Counted from the stretch's first letter, positions 17,006 to 27,497 are shown. The stretch: 64,000 nt of DNA from Methylobacterium tarhaniae (GCF_001043955.1 NZ_LABZ01000025.1:62001-126000), one strand, 5' to 3'. Numbers and translations are program-made. The notes: generated from the letters alone by a model not told the origin.

Positions 17006-17706
17006 GCGGCGGACCCCATCAGGTAGACGACCGTGAAGACGGCGACCCAGACGATGTCGAGGGCGTGCCAGAACAGCGAGAAGCACATCACGCGGCGCAG
17101 GATGTCGGGCCGGAACCCCTTGGCGAAGACCTGCGCCATCATCGTGAGCAGCCAGAGCAGCCCGGCGGTGACGTGCAGGCCGTGGCAGCCGACGACGGTG
17201 AAGAAGGCCGACAGGAAGGCGCTGCGGCTCGGGCCGGCATCGCGGGCAATGAGGTCCGCGAACTCGCGCAGTTCCAGCGCCAGGAAGCCGGCGCCGAACA
17301 GGAAGGTCACCGCCATGGCGGCCTGGAAGACCAGGGGCCGGCGGGCGTTCAGCGCCAGCGTCGCGACTCCGCAGGCGAAGCTGGAGACGAGCAGCAGGAC
17401 CGTCTCGATCGCCACGTTGGTAATGTCGAACAGTTCCGCGCCGGTCGGCCCCCCGGCGGTGCCGCCCCGCAGCACCGCGAAGGCCGCGAAGAACGCGGAA
17501 AACATCACGATGTCGCTGAGGAGGAAGATCCAGAAGCCGTAGGCGACGACGATGCGCTTCGGCGCCGGCCCGCCGATGCCCCGCCCAGGAGCGCGGGTCT
17601 CGCCCTCGCCGGCGGCGTGGTGGCCGACATGGTGAGGGTCGCGCCGGATCGGCACCACCCCCGCTCCCCCCGGGAGGCCCCCTGAGATGGCCGCGGAATC
17701 GCTCAT
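17002..17706 (-). CDS. cyoC: Cytochrome bo3 quinol oxidase subunit III
   Basis: The 234-residue subunit III starts with a roughly 45-residue polar, His/Gly-rich N-terminus, followed by five helices. CyoC features are [63 protein letters not shown] and the closing [24 protein letters not shown]. It overlaps cyoB and cyoD by 4 bp each in the order A-B-C-D. Confidence 0.94.
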   Translation of the reverse strand: MSDSAAISGGLPGGAGVVPIRRDPHHVGHHAAGEGETRAPGRGIGGPAPKRIVVAYGFWIFLLSDIVMFSAFFAAFAVLRGGTAGGPTGAELFDITNVAIETVLLLVSSFACGVATLALNARRPLVFQAAMAVTFLFGAGFLALELREFADLIARDAGPSRSAFLSAFFTVVGCHGLHVTAGLLWLLTMMAQVFAKGFRPDILRRVMCFSLFWHALDIVWVAVFTVVYLMGSAA

Positions 17707-19718
17707 GCGGCCTCCTTGCGGCGGGCCTGCTGCAGCGCCTCGAGGCGGCTCGCTCGGTTCTGGCGGTTGATGCGCGCGACCGCCTCGGCCGGGATCTCGT
17801 ACTCGATCCGGTCGCGCCAGGCGAAGACCACGAAGGTGGCGAAGGCGCCCGCGAACCCGAGCGCGGCGAGCCACCAGATGTGCCAGATCATCGCGAAGCC
17901 CACGAGGGTGGCGAAGAAGGCGCAGACAAATCCGGTCGGGCTGTTCAACGGCATCTCGACCGGCTCGTAATCCGGCTCCTCGCGCAGGCGCGCCTGCTCG
18001 CGGGCGCGCTGCTTGATCGCCCAGTACGCCTCCTCGCCCTCGACGTGGGGCATGACCGCGAAGTTGAACGAGGGCGGCGGCGAGGCGGTCGCCCATTCGA
18101 GCGAGCGGCCGTCCCACGGATCGCCGGTGAGGTCGCGAAGCTCCTCACGGCGGCGGATGCTGACGACGAGCTGCACCACCTGGCAGACCACGCCGGCCAT
18201 CATCACGATCACGCCGAGGCTCGCCGCCACGATCCACGGATACCATTCGGCGATGGAGAAATGCTGCATGCGCCGGGTCATGCCCATCAAGCCGACGACG
18301 TAGAGCGGCGTGAACACCCAGATGTAGCCGACCAGCGAGAACCAGAACGCCGCCTTGCCCCACCCCTCGTCGAGGGTGAAGCCGAAGGCCTTCGGGAACC
18401 AGTAGGTGTAGCCAGCAAAGGCCGCGAACACGACCGCGCTGACGATGACGTTGTGGAAGTGGGCGACGAGGAATAGCGAGTTGTGCAGCACGAAATCGGC
18501 CGGCGGGATCGCCAGCAGCACGCCCGTGGCGCCGCCGACCACGAAGGTGACGAGGAAGGCCACCGACCACAGCATCGGCGTGGTGAACCGCACGCGCCCC
18601 CCGTACATCGTGAACATCCAGTCGAAGATCTTCACCCCCGTCGGCACGGCGATGATCATCGAGGTGATGCCGAACACGCCGTTGACGTCGCCGCCCGGCC
18701 CCATGGTGAAGAAGTGGTGCAGCCAGACGGTGAAGGAGAGCAGGCAGATGGCGAGCGTCGCCCAGACCATCGAGCGGTAGGCGAAGAGCGGTTTTCCCGA
18801 GAAGGTCGAGATCACCTCCGAGAAGATGCCGTAGGCCGGGAGCGCCAGGATGTAGACCTCCGGATGCCCCCAGGCCCAGAACAGGGTCATGAACAGCATC
18901 GAGTTGCCGCCGGCCTCGTCGGTGAAGAAATGGAAGCCGAGGTAGCGGTCGAGGGTCAGCATCGCGAGGGTCGCGGTCAGGATCGGGAAGGCCGCGATGA
19001 TGAGAAGATTCGAGGCGAGCGCGGTCCAGCAGAACATCGGCATGCGCAGGTAACTCATGCCCGGTGCCCGCATCTTGAGGATGGTGGTGACGAGATTGAC
19101 CCCCGACATCAGCGTGCCGACACCGGAAATCTGGATCGCCCAGAGATAGTAATCGACACCGACGCCCGGCGAGTAGGTGGCTTCCGAGAGCGGCGGGGCC
19201 GGCCACCAGCCGGTGCGGGCGAACTCGCCCACCACCAGTGAGACGTTGACGAGGAGCGCGCCGGTCGCGGTGAGCCAGAAGCTGACCGAGTTAAGGGTCG
19301 GGAAGGCGACGTCGCGCACGCCGAGCTGCAGAGGCACGACGAAGTTCATCAGCCCGATCATGAACGGCATCGCGCCGAAGAAGATCATGATCGTGCCGTG
19401 GGCGGAAAAGATCTGATCGTAGTGTTCCGGCGGCAGGTAGCCCGGCGCGTTGTAGGCGAGCGCCTGGTGCGAACGCATCAGGATCGCGTCGGAGAAGCCG
19501 CGGATCAGCATGACGAGCCCGAGCAGCACGTACATCACGCCGATGCGCTTGTGATCGACGCTCGTGATCCACTCGCGCCAGAGATACGGCAGCCAGCCGG
19601 CGACTGCGACCCAGGCGATGATTCCGAGGAGGACCAGACCCACCAGGGCGGCGGCGACGAGGGGGATCGGCTGGTCGAAGGGTATCGCCGACCAGGTCAG
19701 CTTGCCGAGCATGCTCAC
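17703..19718 (-). CDS. cyoB: Cytochrome bo3 quinol oxidase subunit I
   Basis: This 671-residue catalytic subunit oxidises ubiquinol and reduces oxygen in the cytoplasmic membrane. Core motifs are [30 protein letters not shown] (CuB His and cross-linked Tyr), [11 protein letters not shown], and [16 protein letters not shown] (heme ligands). The extra N- and C-terminal helices of CyoB are present. The start may be GTG 19718, overlapping the cyoA stop as GTGA, or ATG 19712 two codons later. The partner subunit II lacks CuA, fixing the quinol-oxidase assignment. Confidence 0.95.
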   Translation of the reverse strand: MSMLGKLTWSAIPFDQPIPLVAAALVGLVLLGIIAWVAVAGWLPYLWREWITSVDHKRIGVMYVLLGLVMLIRGFSDAILMRSHQALAYNAPGYLPPEHYDQIFSAHGTIMIFFGAMPFMIGLMNFVVPLQLGVRDVAFPTLNSVSFWLTATGALLVNVSLVVGEFARTGWWPAPPLSEATYSPGVGVDYYLWAIQISGVGTLMSGVNLVTTILKMRAPGMSYLRMPMFCWTALASNLLIIAAFPILTATLAMLTLDRYLGFHFFTDEAGGNSMLFMTLFWAWGHPEVYILALPAYGIFSEVISTFSGKPLFAYRSMVWATLAICLLSFTVWLHHFFTMGPGGDVNGVFGITSMIIAVPTGVKIFDWMFTMYGGRVRFTTPMLWSVAFLVTFVVGGATGVLLAIPPADFVLHNSLFLVAHFHNVIVSAVVFAAFAGYTYWFPKAFGFTLDEGWGKAAFWFSLVGYIWVFTPLYVVGLMGMTRRMQHFSIAEWYPWIVAASLGVIVMMAGVVCQVVQLVVSIRRREELRDLTGDPWDGRSLEWATASPPPSFNFAVMPHVEGEEAYWAIKQRAREQARLREEPDYEPVEMPLNSPTGFVCAFFATLVGFAMIWHIWWLAALGFAGAFATFVVFAWRDRIEYEIPAEAVARINRQNRASRLEALQQARRKEAA

Positions 19719-20623
19719 GAGCCCCCTTTGGGTTTCACGTTCGGAGGTGCGCCGTTCTCGGCGCCCTGCGTGGGGCCGGGGCCCTTGGGGATGGTCTGGT
19801 CGACGATGCGGCGGAAGAGATCGGGCTCGACGCTGCCGAAGGTGCGGGGTGCGTCGGCGATGCTCTGCTTCGCGAGTTCGGTGTAGGAGGCGGTGTCGAG
19901 GACCGGGCTCACCTTGGCGCCCTGCACCCAGTCGATGAAGGCGCCGTCCGACACGGCCCGGACCGGGAAGTGCATATCGGAGAATCCGTCGCCGCTGAAA
20001 TGCGTCGAGAGGCCGTGCAACGTGCCTTCCTGATCCGCCATCAGGTTGAGCTGCGAGGTCATGCCTCGCATCGTGTAGATCATGCTGCCGAGCCGCGGCA
20101 CGAAGAACGAGTTCCAGACGCTGCTGGACGTCAGGATGAACTGCACCGGCGTGCCGGCGGGCACGACGACTTCATTCACGGAGGCGACCTGCTGCTCGGG
20201 GTAGAGAAACAGCCACTTCCAGTCGAGTGAGACGACCTGCACCCGCAAGGTCTTCTTGTCGGAATCGAGCGGCACCGCCGGATCGAGCCGGTGCGCACCA
20301 ATCCACGCGATGCCGCCGAGGAATACAATGGTGAGGAAGGGCACCGACCAGACGACGAGTTCGATCTTGCCGGAGAACGCCCAGTCCGGCCGGTAATGCG
20401 CCTTCGTGTTCGAGGCCCGGAACCACCAGGCGAAGAACAGAGTGACGACCATCGTCGGCAGGATGATCGCCAGCATGATGAGCGTGGCGACGACCAGGAT
20501 GTTGGCCTCGTCGGCACCGACTGGGCCCTTGGCGTTGAGCAGGCTCATCTGACAGCTGGACAGGGCGAGGCCAGCGGCGATCACCGCGCCCAGGCGTGCC
20601 AGCCTTCTTGCTGTTTGCAACAC
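19715..20623 (-). CDS. cyoA: Cytochrome bo3 quinol oxidase subunit II
   Basis: The subunit II lipoprotein is about 302 residues: lipobox ALSSC, two helices ([22 protein letters not shown] and [21 protein letters not shown]), then a cupredoxin domain. The CuA ligands are absent; the strand [21 protein letters not shown] leads to a loop without Cys-x3-Cys, as expected for a quinol oxidase. The start is uncertain: GTG 20623 gives a normal lipoprotein signal but has no close Shine-Dalgarno. A good AGGAG instead sits 7 nt before a GTG at 20645 that is out of frame. The frame stays open far upstream with non-conserved sequence. Confidence 0.9.
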   Translation of the reverse strand: MLQTARRLARLGAVIAAGLALSSCQMSLLNAKGPVGADEANILVVATLIMLAIILPTMVVTLFFAWWFRASNTKAHYRPDWAFSGKIELVVWSVPFLTIVFLGGIAWIGAHRLDPAVPLDSDKKTLRVQVVSLDWKWLFLYPEQQVASVNEVVVPAGTPVQFILTSSSVWNSFFVPRLGSMIYTMRGMTSQLNLMADQEGTLHGLSTHFSGDGFSDMHFPVRAVSDGAFIDWVQGAKVSPVLDTASYTELAKQSIADAPRTFGSVEPDLFRRIVDQTIPKGPGPTQGAENGAPPNVKPKGGS

Positions 20624-21096
20624 AGTTCGGGAAAAGAAGAGGCACCGGAAATCTCCTCTCCCCGACAGTGTCTGGGATTGCTCGGGATCTGCAAGCGATG
20701 GGCGAAGTCGGGCAAGCCAGACTTCTCGCCCGTATGGGGAGGAGAAACCTGCACCGTGTTTAGTATCCGGACAGCGCGGGACCCTTCGGCGCGGTGGAGC
20801 AGCCTCGCCCGTCATCGCGGCGACGCAGCGACGCGCATGGGCCAAGATTTTATGAGATCGTCTCGCGGCTGGCTGCGTCGCATACGGCTCTCCAGCACGT
20901 TCGGCCGATCAATCGTCTGTCGATCGAACCATCCGGCAGCGTTGTGCCGTTGAAAGACCCTGTTCCGCACTGACTCATGTTAAAAGTGAACGGATATCCG
21001 CTCGAGCAATTGGACCATTCGCCGATGAAGATCTGAGACCTCGCCACCCTTGGTTTTGACCTATGTGGTTGTGCGACCCGTGCAAGCGCCGTCCTG
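20624..21096. other. Upstream region of cyoABCD, no gene seen
   Basis: About 470 bp. It must hold the cyo promoter. AGGAG lies near 20655 and is read on the minus strand. No palindrome or coding trace was recognised. Confidence 0.5.
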
Positions 21097-21336
21097 TCAG
21101 GGCGTCCGGCGTGGCGACCGCGCCATCGTCAGGGCAAGGCCAATGCCGGCGGCAGCGAGTCCGATAGCCAAGAGAGGATTGCGGCGCGACGCGATGACCA
21201 CCTGCTCGATCCCCGCCTCGACCGTACCCGCCGCGTTGGCGAGCCACGGCACCACCACCTGGTCCAGGACCAGCTTCGGCCTCGACGGGCCCGGGGGCTT
21301 CTTCAGCATGTAGTCGCGCTCGACGAGCATCGGCAT
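21097..21336 (-). CDS. Hypothetical small membrane-anchored protein
   Basis: The 79-residue protein starts at ATG 21336 or 21330 (CCGGAG just upstream). The N-terminal two thirds are amphipathic (LDQVVVPWLANAAGTVEAGIEQVVIASRR); one transmembrane helix lies near the C-terminus (PLLAIGLAAAGIGLALTMA), followed by RSPRR. This tail-anchored layout resembles ribosome- or envelope-associated DUF883-like proteins, but I cannot assign a family. It is divergent from the FdhF/YdeP-type gene, with starts 90 bp apart. Confidence 0.5.
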   Translation of the reverse strand: MPMLVERDYMLKKPPGPSRPKLVLDQVVVPWLANAAGTVEAGIEQVVIASRRNPLLAIGLAAAGIGLALTMARSPRRTP

Positions 21337-21425
21337 CGCTCCGGGATGTTGTGTGTCCCATCCTGTAACACGATGGGCCCGGCCCTCCTCCATCATCCAT
21401 CAACTTGCCTCAACGGAGCCGGTGC

Positions 21426-23756
21426 ATGATGAAATCACGGGCGAAGCGCATCTCGCTCAAGCCGTATGTGGGCCCTGCGGGAGGCTGGGGCTCGGCCCGG
21501 TCGGTCGGCAACATCCTGGCCCGGGAGAATGTGCTGGCCAGCGGGTCCCTGCTGCTTACCCGGCACAACAAGGTCGACGGCTTCCAGTGCGTCGGCTGCG
21601 CCTGGGTGAAGCCGGCCCAGCCGCTGCCGTTCGAGTTCTGCGAGAACGGCGCCAAGACGGTGGCCTGGGAGATCACCAACCATCGCTGCGGGCCCGACTT
21701 CTTCGCTGAGCACACCGTGACCGACCTTCTCGACTGGGACGATTATCACCTGGAACAGCCCGGCCGGCTCACCCACCCTCTGCGCTACGACCTTGAGAGC
21801 GACCGGTACCGCCCGGTCTCGTGGGGCGCGGCCCTCGACGAGATTGCCCGGGAATTGCGGGCAAGCCGCGCGCGCGACCCGAAGCGGGCAGTGTTCTACT
21901 CGTCGGGCCGCTGCTCGAACGAGGCGAGCTACCTCTACGCGTTGTTCGCCCGGCTCTACGGCAACAACAACCTGCCGGATTCCTCCAACCTCTGCCACGA
22001 GACGACCTCGGTGGCGCTCCCTGAGAGCATCGGCCAGCCGGTCGGTAGCGTCTCGTTGGCCGATTGGGGACACACCGACTGCATCCTGTTCTTCGGCCAG
22101 AACCCTGGCAGCAACAGCCCGCGCATGCTCCACCCCCTGCAGGAGGCGAGCGAGCGGGGCGTGCCGATCATCACTTACAACCCCCTGCGCGAGCGGGGCC
22201 TCGAGCGCTTCACCAATCCCCAGTCGCCGACCGAGATCCTGACCGGGCACGAGACGCGGATCAGCTCGCAGTACCATCAGGTGAAGACCGGCGGCGACCT
22301 CGCGGCGCTCACCGGCATCTGCAAGGCAGTGCTGGAGCTGGGCGCCCTCGATCACGGCTTCATTGCGGAGCACACGCACGGCTTTACCGCTTTCGCCGAG
22401 TGGCTGCGGGGGCAGGATTGGGCCGAGTTGGAGCGACGCGCCGGCCTGCCGCGGATCGCCCTGGAGGCGACGGCCGCGGTCTATGCCCGGTCGCAGGCTA
22501 CGATCGCCGTCTACGGGATGGGACTGACGCAGCACCGCGCCGGCGTCGACACGGTGCAGATGCTCGCCAACCTCCTCCTATTGCGGGGCAATATGGGCCG
22601 CAGCGGTGCCGGCATCTGCCCGGTGCGCGGGCATTCCAACGTCCAGGGCCAGCGCACCATGGGCGTCACCGAGAAGCCGGACCTCGTCCCCCTTGACCGG
22701 CTGAAGCGGCAATACGGCTTCGAACCGCCGCGGGAGGCGGGCTTCACCAGCGTGGAAGCCTGCGAGGCGATCCTGGCCGGCACCGTCGATTGCTTCATCG
22801 AGCTCGGCGGCAACTTCGTGCGCGCGGTTCCCGACCGCGGCCGGGTCGAGCCGGCCTGGCGGCGGCTGCGTCTCACCGTCAACGCCATCACCAAGCTCAA
22901 CCGCACGGCGCTTGTCCCGGGGGAGATCAGTTACATCCTGCCGGTCCTCGGTCGGATCGAGACCGACCGCCAGGCGACTGGCATTCAGTCCCTGTCGATG
23001 GAGGACACGACCGGCTGCGCCCACGGCTCGCGCGGGATGCGCCGCCCTGCCTCGGCCCATCTCATCAGCGAGATCCGGCTCGTGGCGGAACTGGGCAAGC
23101 GCGTGCTGGAGCCGAACCCGCGGGTGCCGTGGGATGCGTGGTGCGACGATTACCGGCTGATCCGCGAGGCGATTAGCAAGACCTACCCGGAGACCTTCTT
23201 CGATTACGATAGGCGGATGTGGGAGCCCGGCGGCTTCCAGCGCCCGCTGCCGGCCTGCAAGCGCGAGTGGCACACCAAGACCGGCAAGGCCAACTTCATC
23301 ACCCCGAACGGGCTCGACGAGGACCGCGACATGCCGGAGGACGGCCCCGACGTGCTACGAATGATGACGCTGCGCAGCAACGACCAGTTCAATACCACGG
23401 TGTTCGGCTACGACGACCGCTTCCGCGGCATCAAAGGCACCCGCGACGTGCTGCTGATGAACCGCCTCGACATCGATCGGCTCGGCCTCGCCGACGGCGC
23501 GATGGTGCGGATCGAGACGGTGGCCGACGACGGCGTCCGGCGCGAGCTTCCGGGGCTCAGGGTCGTGGATTACGACCTCCCAGTCGGCTGCGTCGGCGCC
23601 TACTACCCGGAGGCGAACGTGCTGCTGCCGCTCTGGCACTACGCCGTCGGCAGCATGACTCCGGCCGCTAAGTCGATCCCGGTGCGGGTGCATCGGATGG
23701 ATGGCGACACCGCTCGTACCCGACACGGACGACCGCAGATGTCATTGCATCCGTAA
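21426..23756 (+). CDS. FdhF/YdeP family molybdopterin oxidoreductase (possible Fdh4A)
   Basis: This is a 776-residue cytoplasmic molybdopterin enzyme with no Tat signal. The N-terminus has the reduced cysteine motif of the YdeP family (FQCVGCAWVKP, Cys55 and Cys58), then FCENGAKTVAWEIT. The catalytic region reads SSNLCHETTSVAL, with Cys-His in the place of Sec-His of E. coli FdhF. Pterin-binding segments include FFGQNPGSNSPRM, GNMGRSGAGICPVRGHSNVQG and the C-terminal LPLWHYAVGSMTPAAKSIPV. ATG 21426 has GGAG at good spacing. Methylobacterium has a fourth formate dehydrogenase (Fdh4) of unusual type, and this gene could be its catalytic subunit; E. coli YdeP is instead linked to acid resistance. 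No partner gene is seen downstream. Confidence 0.88.
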   Translation: MMKSRAKRISLKPYVGPAGGWGSARSVGNILARENVLASGSLLLTRHNKVDGFQCVGCAWVKPAQPLPFEFCENGAKTVAWEITNHRCGPDFFAEHTVTDLLDWDDYHLEQPGRLTHPLRYDLESDRYRPVSWGAALDEIARELRASRARDPKRAVFYSSGRCSNEASYLYALFARLYGNNNLPDSSNLCHETTSVALPESIGQPVGSVSLADWGHTDCILFFGQNPGSNSPRMLHPLQEASERGVPIITYNPLRERGLERFTNPQSPTEILTGHETRISSQYHQVKTGGDLAALTGICKAVLELGALDHGFIAEHTHGFTAFAEWLRGQDWAELERRAGLPRIALEATAAVYARSQATIAVYGMGLTQHRAGVDTVQMLANLLLLRGNMGRSGAGICPVRGHSNVQGQRTMGVTEKPDLVPLDRLKRQYGFEPPREAGFTSVEACEAILAGTVDCFIELGGNFVRAVPDRGRVEPAWRRLRLTVNAITKLNRTALVPGEISYILPVLGRIETDRQATGIQSLSMEDTTGCAHGSRGMRRPASAHLISEIRLVAELGKRVLEPNPRVPWDAWCDDYRLIREAISKTYPETFFDYDRRMWEPGGFQRPLPACKREWHTKTGKANFITPNGLDEDRDMPEDGPDVLRMMTLRSNDQFNTTVFGYDDRFRGIKGTRDVLLMNRLDIDRLGLADGAMVRIETVADDGVRRELPGLRVVDYDLPVGCVGAYYPEANVLLPLWHYAVGSMTPAAKSIPVRVHRMDGDTARTRHGRPQMSLHP

Positions 23757-23903
23757 AGGGCATAGACAATCCGATCCCCTGCCCCAAACGGCATCGATCA
23801 GGCCCTCACGACACCACTCGCTTCTTCCCGCCCACTCCGTCGGACGCCTCCACGGCGGTGTCGCTGAGATCGTCGGGGATGCCAGCCTGCCGAGCCCTCT
23901 GAG

Positions 23904-24137
23904 GTGATCCTGGACTCGCACAGCATCGTGTTCGGCTCGCAGGCGGGTATCCGTGGCACGGACGGCAAGAAGGTACGCTGCATCAAGCGCCACGTGCCGA
24001 CGTGCTCGCGCGGCCTTGTCCTGGCCGCGGCGGTGACAGCGGCCAACGTTCACGACACGCAAGCGGCTGGCTGGCTCCTTGATGGTGCAGTCGAGGCGGG
24101 CAGGATGCCGGTGCTGGTGAAGGCGGACGGAATCTAA
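23904..24137 (+). pseudogene. IS5-family transposase remnant
   Basis: A 77-codon fragment carries the middle of an IS5-type DDE transposase: a first catalytic Asp in MILDSHSI, then GTDGKKVRCIKRHVPT and GLVLAAAVTAANVHDTQAAGWLLD. The N-terminal domain and the second Asp and Glu are missing, and no terminal inverted repeats were found. It marks the border between the respiratory block and the phage-like debris. Confidence 0.75.
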
Positions 24138-24451
24138 GCAGGCGTGCGTATGGACGGGGCGGCCGTCCAGCATAGTGTGGAGGTGCAGGGTTCCACCGCG
24201 TATGGTCCAACAGGCCCTCGAATGTAATCGGGTTTATGCGAGCCAATCGGGATCGAAGCGAGGCAGCGATATCTAAAGGTCCGCTATCAAGGTTTGAGCT
24301 GCCATCTCGATTTTCGAGCACGAAGGTCCGCAACTGGCGCGTAGCCGACCAAGGGGTATGCGAGATGCTGTATCTATACAGCCATTTACACGGGCAACCT
24401 GATTGGTTTTAGCCCTAAGAGCGTCGTAAGGCCGGGTGCGAAGGCGTCGTA
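24138..24451. other. No gene seen
   Basis: About 310 bp after the transposase remnant. I saw no conserved reading frame, RNA or repeat. Confidence 0.5.
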
Positions 24452-25066
24452 TCAGTTCTGCCAGCTCTCGGTCAGGGACCGGAACACCGCGAACACCTGC
24501 GTGCGCATCGGGTCCCTGGGGTTTAGGAGCTTCTCTTCGCGGTCGTTGGCGATCCAGAGCTTGCACACCTTTTCGCGCTTCTCCTCGACCGCGAGCGACA
24601 GCAGGGCCTCGGCATCCTTGCCCACCGGTGCCAAGTCGCCAGAGCGCGCACCCGCCCAGGCCCGCGCCCGGTTCGAGGCGACTTACAACGCCAGCGCCTC
24701 GGCGCCCTCCATCTCGGCATCGCTCAGGGATGGGCGGAGCCGCGGCGGATCCTCCGTCAAGTCCGCCGGGCCGAGGGGCCGCGATCGCGGCCCATTCTCG
24801 TCGGGGTCTGGGGCCGGAGGGAGGTCGGGGGTCGCGGTCTCCTCGTTAGCCCGCATCAAGGCCTCGGCGGCAGCCTCTTTCTCGCGGCGCTACGACGGGT
24901 CGGTGTTGGTCTCCCACAGGGTATCGATCCAGGTGGCATCGATGGTCCCGTCGAGCCGGACCGCGGCCGCGATGCGGCCGGTGGAGATTGCCTTGGGGAC
25001 CGCCTTGTCGTCGACGCTGCAGTGGCGTGCGTAGGCGCGGCGGGACAGCCCAATTTCCAACTTCAT
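24452..25066 (-). pseudogene. Phage DNA-packaging (Nu1-like) protein gene broken by two in-frame stops
   Basis: A single reading frame runs from ATG 25066 to the stop at 24452 but is interrupted by TAG at 24890-24892 and TAA at 24683-24685. The N-terminus (KLEIGLSRRAYARHCSVDDKAV) is a helix-turn-helix followed by KAISTGRIAAAVRLDGTID, a layout I associate with small-terminase-like proteins of alphaproteobacterial prophages. The last 60 residues (VEEKREKVCKLWIANDREEK) also read as real protein in the same frame. Residual coding character on both sides of the stops shows recent decay. The terminase label is tentative; the gene being broken is well supported. Confidence 0.65.
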
Positions 25067-25297
25067 GCCGGACCTCCGTCGGCGCCGCCTGCGTCATCCG
25101 CATACGATTAAGCGACGCATGGGGCACGGCCTCCCACACCAGGGCGCAGGCCGATAGGGCATCGATGCCCTGCGAGACGAGGGTGAGGATGGCGAGCGCG
25201 GGGCTGCGCCTGAGCCCCTGCCCACGAGCGAGCAGATCTTCCCGGCTTCCCACGCGGCTTGGATCCGCGAGGCGATGATGAGCAGGTCGGCGTTCAC
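25067..25297 (-). pseudogene. Frameshifted small gene downstream of the AAA ATPase
   Basis: GTG 25297 follows GGAGG at ideal spacing, 12 bp after the ATPase stop, and begins a plausible peptide (NADLLIIASRIQAAWEAGK). After about 30 codons the natural-looking sequence moves to another frame (SPALAILTLVSQGIDALSAC), consistent with a frameshift near 25215. No family is recognised. It lies between the ATPase and the broken Nu1-like gene, likely one former operon. Confidence 0.4.
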
Positions 25298-25308
25298 GTG
25301 GGCCTCCG

Positions 25309-26367
25309 TCAGTTCGGCAGCGAGCGGGCGAAGGCCTCGCGGCCGGCGACCACCGCCTCCACGAGCCGGCGCAGGGGCCTCAGGCTGCCACCGCGCCACC
25401 GGTCGGAGAGGAGGTCGAGTTCCTGGCCGTCGAGGTCGGGCAACCAGGCCTCAGCGAGCCCCCGCTCCCGGCGGAGATCCGCCAGGATCCTGCCGGCGAC
25501 GAGGGGGAGATCCTCGCGGCGCGGCATCGGCCAGGCGATCGGGGGCGCGCGGTCGAGGAGCGGCCGGGACAGCCCCGCGAGATCGTTCGCCGTCAGGATG
25601 TAGGAGACCCCGCTGAGGTCGACCTCACATTCGAGGGCGGGATCGAAGATGCGACGGGCCGTAGAGGCGCGCTCAAGGAACGCGAGGAGAGTTTCGTCAA
25701 GTCTTCCGTGCCGTCTATCGTGGGTCCCCTTCTCGATCTCGTCGATGATGATGCCAGCACTCGCGGCCTGCGCGCGGAGCAAAGCTTGGAGAGACACGCC
25801 CAGACGCCACGAGCTCCACTGCCTAGACGTCCCCGAGAACGTTCCACCATCGGCGACGCCGGCGGCGGAGTACAGAGTCGAGGGCAGCCCGGCCGCCTCG
25901 AACGCGGCCCGCGCCCAGCTGGTCTTGCCGCTACCGGCGCCGCCGACGAGGATGCGGGGCGGGAGCGCCGCGAAGGGCGATCCGACGAGCGCGTTCGCGT
26001 ATGCCTCGTTGACCTCCCGCGCCCATGGGAACGCCGCATTCATCGTTGCCGCAAAGGCGGCAGGATCGGGCGGCGGCGCGAGGGGCAGTGCCTTCTCGGC
26101 GAATGGCTCGGCCAGGGCCCGAGGGCTATCCCCTCGCTCGACCGTGTACTTCGACGGCTTGGGCAGGTGGTCTAGCTTCGGGATGACGCCGCGAGCCAGG
26201 GCCGGCTGGGCGGGCGGAGGAGGCTGAGGCGCAGGCTCGCTCGCCGCGGCCAGGTATTCCCCGAGCGAGGGCAGCTCCTCCAACCCCGGCAGGTCGTCGA
26301 CCTCGGGCGCGGCTCCACCCTCCGCCCCCGCGCCGCCGCGCAGGATGGCGTCCTCGTCGCTGATCAT
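25309..26367 (-). CDS. AAA-type ATPase, phage/plasmid-like
   Basis: The protein has about 352 residues: a Pro/Ala-rich N-terminal 130 residues, then an AAA core with Walker A GGAGSGKTSWAR, Walker B GIIIDEIEK, sensor-1-like YILTANDLAGLS and a C-terminal lid (GGSLRPLRRLVEAVV). The order resembles Lon-like or RuvB-like AAA proteins, but no protease or helicase domain is attached. ATG 26367 is chosen; protein-like sequence (FDLHALTFARSFAVIAKAER) continues upstream, so an alternative start up to about 26440 is possible. It is followed by two decayed genes, so it may be the last working gene of an old mobile element. Confidence 0.7.
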   Translation of the reverse strand: MISDEDAILRGGAGAEGGAAPEVDDLPGLEELPSLGEYLAAASEPAPQPPPPAQPALARGVIPKLDHLPKPSKYTVERGDSPRALAEPFAEKALPLAPPPDPAAFAATMNAAFPWAREVNEAYANALVGSPFAALPPRILVGGAGSGKTSWARAAFEAAGLPSTLYSAAGVADGGTFSGTSRQWSSWRLGVSLQALLRAQAASAGIIIDEIEKGTHDRRHGRLDETLLAFLERASTARRIFDPALECEVDLSGVSYILTANDLAGLSRPLLDRAPPIAWPMPRREDLPLVAGRILADLRRERGLAEAWLPDLDGQELDLLSDRWRGGSLRPLRRLVEAVVAGREAFARSLPN

Positions 26368-26591
26368 CCGCTCGGCCTTGGCGATGACTGCGAATGACCT
26401 TGCGAAGGTAAGCGCATGCAAGTCGAATGCGGTCAACCTATCGAAGTTGGGGCGAGGAGCCGCGCCAACCTCGGCCCGCACTGACCCGGAACCCTCGATG
26501 TCCCCGGGGATTTGCCAGGGCCCGGGACGGCACCCTCCTCTCGACGCGTCGCGAGCCAACCCGGTCCACGCCGGCGCCAAAGGACAGCCCC

Positions 26592-27497
26592 ATGACCGAT
26601 GCCTCAGACCGGCGCCTGAAGATGCAGGACCCCCGCACCCAGTACCCGCAGCCGCCGTTCAAGCGACAGCCGCAGGAAGCGCCGGGCCTCGCCAAGGCCA
26701 TGGACCCGAAGCCCGACCACGGCGAGGCCAGCTACAGGGGCCACGGGCGCCTCGCCGGCCGCAAGGCTCTCGTGACGGGCGCCGATTCCGGGATCGGGCG
26801 CGCCGCCGCCATCGCCTTCGCGCGCGAGGGCGCCGACGTGGCGCTCAGCTTCGTCGAGGAGGAGATGCCGGATGCGCAAGAGGTCGCCAAGCTGATCGAG
26901 GCCGAGGGCCGCAAGGCGGTGCTCCTGCCCGGCGACATCACCGACAAGGCCTTTTGCGAGACGCTCGTCCGGAAGGCCGTAACCGATCTCGGGGGCCTGG
27001 ACATCCTGGTCAACAACGCCGGCAAGCAGACCAACCAGAAGGACATCGGCGACATCACGGACGAGCAGTTCGACCGGACGCTGAAGACCAACCTCTACGC
27101 CATGTTCTGGATCACCAAGGCGGCGCTCCCGCACATGCCGGCCGGCGCTTCCGTCATCAACACCGCCTCGGTCGTGGCCTACAACCCGCCCCAGATCCTG
27201 GTCGACTACGCGACCACGAAGGCCGGCATCGTGGCGTTCTCGAAGGCGCTGGCCAAGCAGCAGGTCGCGAGGGGCATCCGGGTGAACGCGGTGGCACCGG
27301 GCCCGTTCTGGACGGCGCTGCAACCCTCCGGCGGCCAGCCGCAGGAGAACGTCGAGAAGTTCGGCTCCGAGGTGCCGCTGGGCCGGCCCGGGCAGCCGGT
27401 GGAGCTCGCCCCGGTGTACGTGTTCCTGGCAAGCCAGGAGGCGAGCTACGTCACCGGCGAGGTCTATGGCGCCACCGGCGGCAACGGAACGGCGTAG
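26592..27497 (+). CDS. SDR family NAD(P)-dependent oxidoreductase (YghA/YhdF type)
   Basis: The 301-residue classical short-chain dehydrogenase has a roughly 50-residue N-terminal extension (DPRTQYPQPPFKRQPQEAPG) typical of the YghA/general-stress subgroup. The cofactor motif is TGADSGIGRAAA, with LVNNAGKQ. The catalytic residues are Ser in NTASVVAY and Tyr-x3-Lys in YATTKAG. The C-terminal end YVTGEVYGATGG is canonical. Homologues act on small aldehydes, ketones or sugars, often in stress response; the substrate is unknown. It stands alone on the + strand, with the AAA ATPase divergent and a methyltransferase convergent. Confidence 0.88.
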   Translation: MTDASDRRLKMQDPRTQYPQPPFKRQPQEAPGLAKAMDPKPDHGEASYRGHGRLAGRKALVTGADSGIGRAAAIAFAREGADVALSFVEEEMPDAQEVAKLIEAEGRKAVLLPGDITDKAFCETLVRKAVTDLGGLDILVNNAGKQTNQKDIGDITDEQFDRTLKTNLYAMFWITKAALPHMPAGASVINTASVVAYNPPQILVDYATTKAGIVAFSKALAKQQVARGIRVNAVAPGPFWTALQPSGGQPQENVEKFGSEVPLGRPGQPVELAPVYVFLASQEASYVTGEVYGATGGNGTA

